Below are positions 32,364 to 40,447 of a stretch of DNA of 64,000 bases, piece after piece. Made by a program: the position numbers and the translations under genes. The stretch comes from Actinocatenispora comari (GTDB taxonomy: Bacteria > Actinomycetota > Actinomycetes > Mycobacteriales > Micromonosporaceae). The notes beneath the pieces were generated by a model. That model was not told the DNA's origin. It saw nothing but the letters and a program-made list of their open reading frames with translations, and searched no databases. Each line of letters starts with the position of its first letter. The first letter of the stretch is position 1. The stretch is taken from positions 1 to 64,000 of the forward strand of contig NZ_BOPO01000019.1 of NCBI RefSeq assembly GCF_017312725.1, given 5' to 3'.

Positions 32364-33089
32364 ATGCTCGCGCCACAGCGCACCGTGATCCGTCGCGGAT
32401 CCGGCATGTACGGGCTGGAACAGGCGCTGCGCCGCCGTGGTTTCGCCCGCATCGCCGGCGCCGACGAGGCGGGCCGGGGCGCCTGCGCCGGTCCCCTGGT
32501 GGTCGCCGCGGCGGTGCTGCCGGCCGGCAAGCGCGGCGAGATCCCGGGGCTCGCCGACTCCAAGCTGCTCACCGCCGCCGCCCGGGAACGCGTCTACGAC
32601 GAGGTCGTGGCGCGGGCCGACGCGTACGAGATCGTGGTGATCGGCCCGACCGAGGTGGACACCCGGGGCCTGCACGTGTGCAACGTGGCCGGGATGCGGC
32701 GCGCGTTCGCCCGGCTGGCGCCGGCGCCGGACTACGTGCTCACCGACGGGTTCCCGGTCGACGGGGTCGGGGTGCCCGGCCTCGCGGTCTGGAAGGGCGA
32801 CCGGGTCGCGGCCTGCGTCGCGGCGGCCAGCGTGCTGGCCAAGGTGACCAGGGACCGGATGATGACCGAGCTGGCGCAGCGGTGGCCGCAGTACGGCTTC
32901 GCCGAGCACAAGGGCTACGTCACGCCGGTGCACTCGGCGGCCCTCGAACAGCACGGCCCCTGCCCCGAGCACCGCTTCTCGTACGTGAACGTCGCGGCCG
33001 TGGCGGATCGGGCCGACCCGGCGGTCCGGCGGCTGCGACCCGCCCTACCGGCGTCGACGCTTTTGCTGGCAGATGCCGGCGAGGCATGA
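32364..33089 (+). CDS. rnhB: Ribonuclease HII
   Basis: Endonuclease that removes ribonucleotides and RNA primers from DNA; 241 residues. The active-site Asp-Glu lies in GADEAGRGACAGPLV, the next acidic residue in LADSKLLTAAARE, and the last in YVLTDGFPV. KVTRDRMM and EHKGYVTPVH are also family motifs. The ATG at 32364 has GGAGG 10 nt upstream; a GTG at 32322 is an alternative. Upstream, the element GCCGCGCCGTAGG occurs twice in the lepB-rnhB gap and contains TAGGAC and TAGGCT, possible -10 hexamers. Confidence 0.95.
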   Translation: MLAPQRTVIRRGSGMYGLEQALRRRGFARIAGADEAGRGACAGPLVVAAAVLPAGKRGEIPGLADSKLLTAAARERVYDEVVARADAYEIVVIGPTEVDTRGLHVCNVAGMRRAFARLAPAPDYVLTDGFPVDGVGVPGLAVWKGDRVAACVAAASVLAKVTRDRMMTELAQRWPQYGFAEHKGYVTPVHSAALEQHGPCPEHRFSYVNVAAVADRADPAVRRLRPALPASTLLLADAGEA

Positions 33090-33170
33090 TCTGCTCGGGG
33101 CGTCGGCGCGTCCCCGCGGCGACCGGCTCGCCGGCGTAGGCGACAATATCGGCATGGAGGACGCGACGAG

Positions 33171-33494
33171 ATGAGCGCCGAGGATCTCGAGAAGTACGAG
33201 ACGGAGATGGAGCTGCAGCTCTATCGCGAGTACCGCGACATCGTCCGCCAGTTCTCCTATGTCGTGGAGACCGAGCGCCGGTTCTACCTGGCCAATGCGG
33301 TCGATCTGGCGGTGCGCAACACCGACGGCGAGGTCTACTTCGAGGTGGAGATGACCGACGCCTGGGTGTGGGACATGTACCGGCCGGCCCGGTTCGTCAA
33401 GCACGTGCGGGTGATGACGTTCAAGGACGTCAACATCGAAGAGCTCGATAAGCCGGACATTTCGCTGCCGGACGACGCGAGCTTCGGCACCTGA
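33171..33494 (+). CDS. DUF2469 domain protein
   Basis: Conserved actinobacterial protein of 107 residues (DUF2469; Rv2901c is the M. tuberculosis orthologue by position). It is highly charged, with YETEMELQLYREYRDIVRQF, ETERRFYLANAVDL and AWVWDMYRPARFVKHVRVMTFKDVNIEEL. Biochemical function is unknown, but it always lies between rnhB and the yraN-comM-dprA group. The ATG follows GGAGGACGCG. A strong hairpin follows the gene and closes the transcript. Confidence 0.93.
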   Translation: MSAEDLEKYETEMELQLYREYRDIVRQFSYVVETERRFYLANAVDLAVRNTDGEVYFEVEMTDAWVWDMYRPARFVKHVRVMTFKDVNIEELDKPDISLPDDASFGT

Positions 33495-33526
33495 TCGGCG
33501 CCCTCGCCCGCACCGGCTGAGCCGCC

Positions 33527-33562
33527 CCGAAGCGGACCCGCCTCGCGCCGGGTCCGCTTCGG
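33527..33562 (+). terminator. Strong hairpin after DUF2469 gene
   Basis: CCGAAGCGGACCCG (33527-33540) pairs perfectly with CGGGTCCGCTTCGG (33549-33562), a 14-bp stem with an 8-nt loop, 32 nt after the stop codon. Confidence 0.85.
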
Positions 33563-33622
33563 CCGTTCGGACCGGGCCCGGTCGCCAGGGATGATCCGGC
33601 TGCCGTCGGGTACCCCGAGGGC

Positions 33623-33913
33623 ATGGACGAACCACGCGAGACGCCGTACGACAGCGACCCGCCGGGCGAGGTGGACATGCCTCCCGACACCGGACCGAAC
33701 CCGCCGGCGATGCCCGGCACCTCGGAGGGACAGCGGCCGGTCCAGGGCATCTACCGCCCCGACATCGGTCCCGGCGGCGACGACATCGACACCGGCGAAC
33801 GGCCGCTGCCCGGCCGTGGCCGCATCTCCCGCGGCGGCGACGCCAGCGGGGCGCCCGGCCCCGGACGGCCGGCGCCGCCGCACGAACGTACCGACCCGGA
33901 CTCCGACGCCTGA
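33623..33913 (+). CDS. Small disordered hypothetical protein
   Basis: I do not recognise a family. The 96-residue product is rich in Pro, Gly and Asp, has no hydrophobic segment and is probably intrinsically disordered. Short motifs include GQRPVQGIYRPDIGPGGDDIDTGE and GRGRISRGGDASG. The frame shows strong GC at third positions and is bounded by the DUF2469 terminator upstream. The ATG at 33623 is preceded by a modest CCGAGGGC. Reality is plausible but not certain; similar short Pro/Gly proteins are annotated here in related actinomycetes. Confidence 0.5.
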   Translation: MDEPRETPYDSDPPGEVDMPPDTGPNPPAMPGTSEGQRPVQGIYRPDIGPGGDDIDTGERPLPGRGRISRGGDASGAPGPGRPAPPHERTDPDSDA

Positions 33914-33982
33914 GCACCCGTACGCCTGCCCGTGCGTTCGTGTGTGCGGGTGGATAGCACGGTTCCCGGCCGACGTCACCTC

Positions 33983-34010
33983 TGTCCACAGGGGTGCCCG
34001 GTGTCCACAG
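33983..34010. promoter_or_regulatory. Pair of DnaA-box-like sequences upstream of yraN
   Basis: TGTCCACAG occurs at 33983-33991 and again at 34002-34010, exactly 19 bp apart in the same orientation. With the preceding base each is one mismatch from the actinomycete DnaA box TTGTCCACA. They lie 70-95 bp before yraN in a 164-bp gap. A regulatory role is inference. Confidence 0.35.
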
Positions 34011-34077
34011 ATCTGCCCTGAGTACCCGATCGGGCGTCCCGTTCGCGGCACGGTTGCCGTGATCCGGGAGGTGCTCG

Positions 34078-34485
34078 ATGAACACAGCAGGCTCGGGGCG
34101 GCTCGGCGACCCGCCCAGTCCGTACCAGCGGCGCACGGCGCTCGGCCGGTTCGGCGAACGGCTGGCCGCCGCTCACCTCGGCGCGCACGGCCTGACCGTG
34201 CTGGCGCGCAACTGGCGCTGTGCCCGCGGTGAGCTCGACCTCGTCGCCCTCGACCCGCGCACCGCGACGCTGGTGTTCTGCGAGGTGAAGACGCGCCGAT
34301 CGGAGCAGTTCGGGCCGCCGGCGGCGGCGGTGGGCGCGGTGAAGGCACGTCGCATCCGTCACCTCGCGCTCGACTGGCTGGAGAGCACCGGCACCCGCCG
34401 CGGCCCGCTGCGCTTCGACGTGATCAGCGTGCTCGCCCCGCCCGGCGGTGCCGTCCGGCTCGAACACCTGACCTCGGCGTTCTGA
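34078..34485 (+). CDS. YraN family (UPF0102) endonuclease-fold protein
   Basis: Small protein of 135 residues of the YraN/UPF0102 family, which has a PD-(D/E)XK-like nuclease fold and unknown function. The N-terminal helix is GRFGERLAAAHLGAHGL. It is followed by the putative metal site in RGELDLVALD and LVFCEVKTRR (ELD...EVK), then HLALDWL and PLRFDVISVL. The ATG has GGGAGG 7 nt upstream. It lies just before comM and dprA, the conserved order, and is probably co-transcribed with them. Confidence 0.92.
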   Translation: MNTAGSGRLGDPPSPYQRRTALGRFGERLAAAHLGAHGLTVLARNWRCARGELDLVALDPRTATLVFCEVKTRRSEQFGPPAAAVGAVKARRIRHLALDWLESTGTRRGPLRFDVISVLAPPGGAVRLEHLTSAF

Positions 34486-34495
34486 GGCGCCGGCG

Positions 34496-36013
34496 ATGGG
34501 ATACGCGCGAGTGCTGTCGGTCGGCCTGCTCGGGTTGGCCGGCCGGCTGATCGAGATCGAGGCCGACCTGTCCGCCGGGCTGCCCGGCATGACCGTCTCC
34601 GGCCTGCCGGACGCCGCGGTGAACGAGTCGCGGGAACGCATCCGCGCGGCGGTCATCAACTCCGGGCTCCCGTGGCCCAACCGGCGCATCACCGTGAACC
34701 TGCTGCCCGCGTCGGTGCCCAAGCACGGCTCGCTGTTCGATCTGGGTGTCGCCGCAGCGGTGCTGTGCGCTGCCGGGGCGGTCCCGGTCGACCGCATCCA
34801 CGACGTCGCCCTGATCGGCGAGCTCGGCCTGGACGGCCGGGTGCGACCGGTGCGCGGTGTGCTGCCGGCGGTGCTCGCCGCGGGACGGTCCGGGGTGCAC
34901 CGGGTGCTGGTGCCGGCCGGCAACGGCCGGGAGGCGGCGCTCGTGCCGGACACCGTCGTGCAGACCGTCGAGACGCTCTCGATGCTGCTCGCCCACCTGC
35001 GTGGGGAGGCGGAACTGCCCGGCCCGGCGGCGGACGACGACGCCGTCCCGAGCAGCCCGACCGCCGACCTGGCCGACGTCGTCGGCCAGGAACGGGGCCG
35101 CCGCGCGATCGAGATCGCCGCGGCCGGCGGGCACAACGTCGCGCTGTTCGGGCCGCCCGGTGCGGGCAAGACGATGCTCGCCGAACGGCTGCCGGGTGTG
35201 CTCCCGCCGCTGTCCGACGAGCAGGCGCTGGAGGTCACCGCGGTGCACTCGGTGGTCGGCGCGCTGGCCGGGGCCGCCGGGCTGCTGCGCCAACCGCCGT
35301 ACCAGGCTCCGCACCACACCTCGACGCCGGCCGCCATCGTCGGCGGTGGCAGCGGGCTGCCCCGACCAGGCGCGATCTCCCTCGCGCATCACGGCGTGCT
35401 GTTCCTCGACGAGGCACCGGAGTACCGGCCGGGGGTGCTCAACGCCCTGCGGGAGCCGCTGGAGAACGGCGAGATCCGGCTCGCCCGCGCCGCCGGCAGC
35501 ACCTGCTTCCCGGCGCGGTTCCAGCTCGTACTGGCCGCGAACCCCTGTCCCTGCGGCGAACGTGGCGGCGACTGCCTGTGCAGCCCGTTGGTGCGCCGCC
35601 GCTACCTGGGCCGGCTGTCCGGGCCCCTGCTGGACCGCGTCGACCTGCAGCTCGATCTGCTCCCGGTCCGCTCCGCGCACCTGCTGATCGAGGGTCAGGT
35701 GCCGGAAGACTCGGCCACCGTCGCGGCACGCGTCCGGCAGGCGCGAGACAGCGCCGCGGCCCGCTGGTCCGGCGCGGCCGGGCCGCTCAACGCCACCATT
35801 CCCGGCCGCACGCTGCGTTCCGGCCGGTGGCGGCTGCCGCGCACGGTGAGCACGCTCGCCGAACGGTTGGTGGACAGCGGCGCCCTGTCGGCCCGCGGGT
35901 ACGACCGCGTCCTGCGCATCGCGTGGACGGTGGCCGACCTGGCTGGCCGGTCCCGCCCTGATGCCGGCGACGTGGCCGAGGCGATCGAGCTGCGCACCAG
36001 GACGACGCCATGA
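34496..36013 (+). CDS. YifB/ComM family Mg-chelatase-like AAA+ ATPase
   Basis: AAA+ protein of 505 residues of the YifB (ComM) family. ComM is a hexameric branch-migration helicase in natural transformation of gammaproteobacteria; the actinobacterial role is not proven. The N-terminal ChlI-like domain begins MGYARVLSVGLLGLAGRLIEIEADLSAGLPG. Walker A is GPPGAGKTML (about residues 222-231) and Walker B is VLFLDEAPE. NPCPCGERGGDCLCS carries the family cysteines. A C-terminal helical domain ends in DVAEAIELRTR. It starts 10 nt after yraN and overlaps dprA by 4 nt (ATGA). Confidence 0.93.
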   Translation: MGYARVLSVGLLGLAGRLIEIEADLSAGLPGMTVSGLPDAAVNESRERIRAAVINSGLPWPNRRITVNLLPASVPKHGSLFDLGVAAAVLCAAGAVPVDRIHDVALIGELGLDGRVRPVRGVLPAVLAAGRSGVHRVLVPAGNGREAALVPDTVVQTVETLSMLLAHLRGEAELPGPAADDDAVPSSPTADLADVVGQERGRRAIEIAAAGGHNVALFGPPGAGKTMLAERLPGVLPPLSDEQALEVTAVHSVVGALAGAAGLLRQPPYQAPHHTSTPAAIVGGGSGLPRPGAISLAHHGVLFLDEAPEYRPGVLNALREPLENGEIRLARAAGSTCFPARFQLVLAANPCPCGERGGDCLCSPLVRRRYLGRLSGPLLDRVDLQLDLLPVRSAHLLIEGQVPEDSATVAARVRQARDSAAARWSGAAGPLNATIPGRTLRSGRWRLPRTVSTLAERLVDSGALSARGYDRVLRIAWTVADLAGRSRPDAGDVAEAIELRTRTTP

Positions 36014-37725
36014 GACGGCACGCGATCACCCGAGGCCGGCGGTGCCGGTCCGCCCTGACCAGACCCAGCTGGCTACCCGAGGTGGTGGACATGACCGAAC
36101 GATCCGACCGGCCCGCCGACCAGACCCCCGACCGGGCCTTCGACCGGGCTCCCGAGCGGGCCTCCGACCGGGGCTCCGACCAGCCACCCGGCCGGGTTCC
36201 CGGCCCTGGCCCCCGTGGCCCCGATCAGCTTGGCCCTGACCCGCTTCTTACCGGGATCGGTCCGGCAGGAGCTGGTCCGGTCGTGTGCGACGGCGCCAGC
36301 GCCGACAGTGCTCGCGGCGACGGCGCCAGCGCCGACAGTGCTCGCGGCGGCGGCGCTGGGCATGGCGCTGCCGGGCGGGGCGGTGCTCCGGACGTCGCGC
36401 CGGGGCTGGCCGCCGGCCGCTTTCGCGGGGTGGACCGCTCCGTTCAGCTGCACCTGCCGGCGACCGGCACGCGGACGCCGTGGCTCGACCCGGTAGGCGC
36501 CAGATTGGCCCGCGCCGCGGAGACCATCGGCTGGCAACAGCATCGCCTGGCCCGGGTCGCCCTGTGCTGGTTGGTCGAGCCGGGGCATCGGCCTCTCGGC
36601 GCTCTGGTCCGCGAGCTCGGGCCGGTCGAGGTACTGCGCCGGCTCTACACCGGCGCCGTGCCGGGCCGGGTCAGTGCGGCCGCGGCCGCGCGTCTTGCCG
36701 CCGGTGACCCGGTGCAGCGCGCGCTGCAGCTGGCCCGCGAGGGCGAACGACTCGGCTGCCGGGTGGTCGTTCCGGAGGACGACGAGTGGCCGGTGCAGGT
36801 CGAGGATCTGGTCCGGATCGGCCGCGACGCCGATCCGCGGGCCGACCCGCACACCGATCCGCCGATCCTGTTCTGGGCGCGTGGCGGGCGGCGCATCGAC
36901 GAGGCCGCACACCGTGCGGTCGCGGTGGTCGGTGCCCGTGCGGCCACCGACTACGGCACGCACGTCACCGCGGAGCTCGCGTTCGGGCTCGCCGACCGCG
37001 GCTGGACGGTGGTCTCCGGCGGGGCGTACGGCGTGGACGCGGCTGCTCACCGTGGCGCGCTCGCCGCGAGCGGGCTCACCGTCGCCGTCCAGGCATGCGG
37101 GCTCGACATCAGCTACCCGATGGCCAACGCCGGCCTGCTGGAACGCATCGGTCAGGACGGCCTGCTGCTCAGTGAGTGGCCGCCGGGTGCCGGCGCCCAG
37201 CGTCACAGGTTCCTCATCCGCAACCGGGTGATCGCCGCCCTCTGCCGCGGGACGGTCGTGGTCGAGGCCTCCGCCCGCAGCGGCACCCGGAACACCGCGC
37301 GCCGCGCCCGCGAACTGGGGCGCATCGTGCTGGCCGTGCCCGGTCCGATCACCTCCGGGATGAGCGTCGGTACCAACCTGATGATCCGGCAGGACGAGGC
37401 GAGGCTCGTGTCGACGGCCGCGGAGGTGATCGAGGAGGTCGGCCGCATCGGCGACGACCTCGCGCCGATCCCGCAGGGTGCGCGTACCGCCCGTGACGAC
37501 CTCGACGCCGTCTCCACCACCGTGCTGGACGCGGTTCCGCTGCGCCGCGCCGCCACCGTGGAGGAGATCGCGGTCGCCGCCGGCGTCTCGGCGCAGCAGG
37601 TCCGGCGGACGGTGCCGCTGCTGTCGATGCTCGGTTTCGTCGAGGAGACCGACGGCGGCTACCGCCTGCGGCCGGAGGAGAAGCCGAGCGGATCGCCCGG
37701 CGAGCGGCCGAGCATCCGGGGCTGA
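36010..37725 (+). CDS. dprA: DNA-processing protein DprA with long N-terminal extension
   Basis: DprA/Smf family protein of 571 residues that in transformable bacteria loads RecA on incoming single-stranded DNA. The Rossmann-like core is at about 300-480: VAVVGARAATDYGTHV, VVSGGAYGVDAAAH, SEWPPGAGAQRHRFLIRNRVIA and VEASARSGTRNTARRA. A C-terminal winged-helix segment follows (VEEIAVAAGVSAQQVRR). The first 150 or so residues are unusual: Pro/Asp/Arg-rich, disordered, and with two identical 10-residue repeats encoded by a 30-bp tandem repeat. The ATG overlaps the comM stop; a later ATG (36091) is a possible alternative start. Orthologues are usually 370-400 residues. Confidence 0.92.
   Translation: MRRHAITRGRRCRSALTRPSWLPEVVDMTERSDRPADQTPDRAFDRAPERASDRGSDQPPGRVPGPGPRGPDQLGPDPLLTGIGPAGAGPVVCDGASADSARGDGASADSARGGGAGHGAAGRGGAPDVAPGLAAGRFRGVDRSVQLHLPATGTRTPWLDPVGARLARAAETIGWQQHRLARVALCWLVEPGHRPLGALVRELGPVEVLRRLYTGAVPGRVSAAAAARLAAGDPVQRALQLAREGERLGCRVVVPEDDEWPVQVEDLVRIGRDADPRADPHTDPPILFWARGGRRIDEAAHRAVAVVGARAATDYGTHVTAELAFGLADRGWTVVSGGAYGVDAAAHRGALAASGLTVAVQACGLDISYPMANAGLLERIGQDGLLLSEWPPGAGAQRHRFLIRNRVIAALCRGTVVVEASARSGTRNTARRARELGRIVLAVPGPITSGMSVGTNLMIRQDEARLVSTAAEVIEEVGRIGDDLAPIPQGARTARDDLDAVSTTVLDAVPLRRAATVEEIAVAAGVSAQQVRRTVPLLSMLGFVEETDGGYRLRPEEKPSGSPGERPSIRG
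36287..36349. repeat. 30-bp tandem repeat within dprA extension
   Basis: Two identical 30-bp copies (36287-36316 and 36317-36346) start GCGACGGCGCCAGC and encode DGASADSARG twice. The unit is a multiple of three, so copy-number change would keep the reading frame. Confidence 0.85.
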
Positions 37726-37826
37726 CCAACCCGGCCGCGTGCGGCAGGCCCGATCGGGCCGGGTGCGGCGCACGGCCGCGGCGCGTCGGCTTGACCGTCG
37801 CTCCCGCCGCACCCACCGTACGAGGC

Positions 37827-38855
37827 ATGGCCGGCAACGGGAGTTCCACCGAGGCGCGTTACGACGCGCTCCCGGAGGGCCTCCGCGACGCGGTCGACGG
37901 GTTCGCCCGACACCTGTCGAATGAGCGGGCGCGCTCGACGCACACGATCCGGGCGTACCTGGCCGATGTCGTCCAACTGCTCGACCATGCCGGGCGGATG
38001 CACGCCGACACCCTCGACGCCGCACTGGCCCTGCCGGTACTGCGCAGCTGGCTTGCCCGCCAGCGTGGTAGTGGCGCGGCCCGCAGCACCCTGGCCCGCC
38101 GCGCCGCCGCCGCCCGGACGTTCTCCGGGTGGGCGCAGCGGACCGGCCTGGTCCGGGTCGATCAGGCGCGCCAGCTCGGAGTGCCGCGGGCCGAGCGGAC
38201 GCTGCCCACGGTGCTCGCCGCCGATCAGGCCGCCGCCCTCGTCGAGGCGCCCGGCGCCGGCCGGCCGGCCAGCGGCACCGATGTGTCGAGTGTCACCGGT
38301 GCCTCGGACGGCGATGCGGCACCGCCGGCCGCCGGTACGCAACCGCCTGATCCGGCGGCTCTGCGCGACGCGGCGGTGCTGGAGCTGCTGTACGCGACGG
38401 CCGTACGGGTCGCCGAGCTGTGCGGCCTCGACCTCGGCGACGTGGACGAGGAGCGCCGGTTGATCCGCGTCACCGGCAAGGGCGACAAGCAGCGTTCCGT
38501 GCCGTACGGGGTGCCCGCCGAGCAGGCGATCCGGGCGTATCTGCGGCATGGCCGGCCGCGGCTGGTCGTACCGCGCAGCGGCGCGGCCCTGCTGCTCGGG
38601 GTGCGCGGTGGCCGCCTCGACCCCCGTACGGTGCGCCGCATCGTCGCCGCCCGCGCAGCCGAGGCAGGGGTGCCGGCGGTGGCGCCGCACGCGCTGCGGC
38701 ACTCCGCCGCCACCCACCTGCTCGACGGGGGAGCGGATCTTCGCTCGGTGCAGGAGCTGCTGGGTCATGCATCATTGGCGACGACACAGCTCTACACCCA
38801 TGTCTCGGTCGAACGGCTCCGCCGCGCGTACCGACAGGCACACCCCCGCGCGTGA
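37827..38855 (+). CDS. xerC: Tyrosine recombinase XerC
   Basis: Site-specific recombinase that, with XerD, resolves chromosome dimers at dif; 342 residues. The N-terminal SAM-like domain (LRDAVDGFARHLSNERARSTHTIRAYLADV) precedes the catalytic domain. All active-site residues are visible: Arg in ATAVRVAEL, Lys in TGKGDKQR, His-x-x-Arg in HALRHSAA, His in LLGHASL, and Tyr in TQLYTHV. A Gly/Ala/Pro-rich insertion of about 35 residues lies between the two domains (near 150-185), which is unusual. The ATG at 37827 (after a weak CGAGG) is preferred to a TTG at 37791. It lies between dprA and rpsB, as in other actinobacteria. Confidence 0.93.
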   Translation: MAGNGSSTEARYDALPEGLRDAVDGFARHLSNERARSTHTIRAYLADVVQLLDHAGRMHADTLDAALALPVLRSWLARQRGSGAARSTLARRAAAARTFSGWAQRTGLVRVDQARQLGVPRAERTLPTVLAADQAAALVEAPGAGRPASGTDVSSVTGASDGDAAPPAAGTQPPDPAALRDAAVLELLYATAVRVAELCGLDLGDVDEERRLIRVTGKGDKQRSVPYGVPAEQAIRAYLRHGRPRLVVPRSGAALLLGVRGGRLDPRTVRRIVAARAAEAGVPAVAPHALRHSAATHLLDGGADLRSVQELLGHASLATTQLYTHVSVERLRRAYRQAHPRA

Positions 38856-38874
38856 AAGGCCGACTGCCGTGGCC

Positions 38875-40044
38875 ATGCCCACCGACAAGCCACCCGAGCC
38901 CCTGCCGGGCGCTCGACTGCTGTTCACCCTGGACCCCGGGTACGTCCATCTGAACCACGGTTCGTTCGGCGCGGCGCCGATCCCGACCCAGCGGGCGGCG
39001 GCCCGGCTGCGGGAGGAACAGGAAGCGGACCCGATGCGGTTCCTGAAACCGCCCGGGATCGTGCAACGGCTCCAACACACCCGCCGGCATCTCGCCCGGT
39101 TCGTCGGCGCCGATCCGGACGGCACCGCGCTGGTGCCGAACGTGACGGCGGCCTGTGCCGTCGTGCTCGGTTCGGTACCGCTGCGCCGGGGCGACGAGAT
39201 CCTGCTCACCGACCATGCGTACGGGGCGGTCGGGATCGAGGCCGCCCGGCGGTGCGCCGAGACCGGCGCCGCCGTCGTGCAGGCCAGGGTCGGGCTCGAG
39301 GACGACGACGATGCGGTGGTCGCGGCGATCCTCGCGGCGACCACCGACCGGACCCGGGTCGCCGTCATCGACCAGATCAGCTCCGCCACCGCGAAGCTGT
39401 TCCCGGTGCGCAGGATCGCCGCGGAACTGCACCGTCGCGGCGTGTTCGTGGCTATCGACGCGGCACACGTACCCGGAATGATCGACGTCGACGTGTCGAC
39501 CCTGGGCGTCGACGCCTGGTTCGGCAACCTGCACAAGTGGGCGTACGCATCGCGCGGGACCGGCCTGTTGTACGTCGCCCCGGCGCACCGCGACAGCATC
39601 CGGCCGCTCGCCGCCTCGTGGGAGTACGACAACGGCTTCCCGGCCAACGTCGAGTTCCAGGGCACCCAGGACCTCGCCGGATGGCTCGCCGCGCCGGCCG
39701 GCCTGCACACGATGACCGCGCTGGGCCTGGACGTCGTGCGAGACCACAACGCCCGGCTCGCCCGGTACGGGCAGCGCCTGCTCACCGAGGCCCTGGGAAC
39801 GCCGGCGGTCCGCACCGCGCCGGAACTGGCCATGCGGGTCGTGCGGCTGCCACCCGGTGTCGCCACCACACCCGGGGCCGCGAGCGCGCTGCGCGACGGG
39901 ATCGCCGAACGGTTGCGTACCCACGTGGCGGTCAGCGCGTGGCGTCGCATCGGTCTGCTGCGGATCTGCGCCCAGGTCTACAACACCGCCGACAACTTCG
40001 AGGGGCTGGCACGGACCCTGCCCGCCCTGCTCCGAGCCCGGTAA
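38875..40044 (+). CDS. Class V aminotransferase-fold PLP enzyme
   Basis: Fold-type I PLP enzyme of 389 residues similar to isopenicillin-N epimerase and cysteine desulfurase-like proteins. YVHLNHGSFGAAPIPTQRAA is the N-terminal family motif. The cofactor Asp lies in FVAIDAAHVPG and the PLP lysine in GNLHKWAYASRGTG. The C-terminal small domain ends RICAQVYNTADNFEGL. Reaction and substrate cannot be deduced; related proteins include epimerases, lyases and desulfurases. It starts 19 nt after xerC and may be co-transcribed. The ATG at 38875 has a GTG two codons upstream as an alternative. Confidence 0.88.
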   Translation: MPTDKPPEPLPGARLLFTLDPGYVHLNHGSFGAAPIPTQRAAARLREEQEADPMRFLKPPGIVQRLQHTRRHLARFVGADPDGTALVPNVTAACAVVLGSVPLRRGDEILLTDHAYGAVGIEAARRCAETGAAVVQARVGLEDDDDAVVAAILAATTDRTRVAVIDQISSATAKLFPVRRIAAELHRRGVFVAIDAAHVPGMIDVDVSTLGVDAWFGNLHKWAYASRGTGLLYVAPAHRDSIRPLAASWEYDNGFPANVEFQGTQDLAGWLAAPAGLHTMTALGLDVVRDHNARLARYGQRLLTEALGTPAVRTAPELAMRVVRLPPGVATTPGAASALRDGIAERLRTHVAVSAWRRIGLLRICAQVYNTADNFEGLARTLPALLRAR

Positions 40045-40447
40045 CGGCCACCGGCCGCCCGTCAGCCGACGCCGTCAGCCAACCCGCCAACCGCCCGTCA
40101 GCCGGCGCTGCCAGCCAACCCGCCAACCGCCGGCCGTTCGGCGTCATCGCCGTCGACTTCCGACAGCATCGGTGATCGATCGCCGATCGCCCGCGACGCC
40201 CGGCCCCCGACCCCGATCGCGGCCCCGACGGCACCGACACGGCTCGCGACGGCACTGGCTGTCGATCGCCGTGCGCTGGCCTTCGGGGACGCTCGGCTAC
40301 TGACTACCGACCGTCGGTGCCGCGCTCGCCGGTCGCCGCTGTCGGTGATCCACTGCCGGCCGCAGGCCGCCGACCGGTACGGCCAGTCGGGCCGGTCGAA
40401 CCGGGATGGCGCCGAGTTGCCGGCGTGGCTGGGGGCGCCGGTGCGGT
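40045..40447. other. Noncoding gap between convergent genes
   Basis: About 400 bp between the class V aminotransferase and the M23 gene. It begins with an imperfect 36-bp tandem repeat: units at 40055-40090 and 40091-40126 share CCGCCCGTCAGCC and CAGCCAACCCGCCAA. The remainder is GC-rich with many short CCGG-type repeats. I see no credible gene or clear terminator. Confidence 0.5.
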
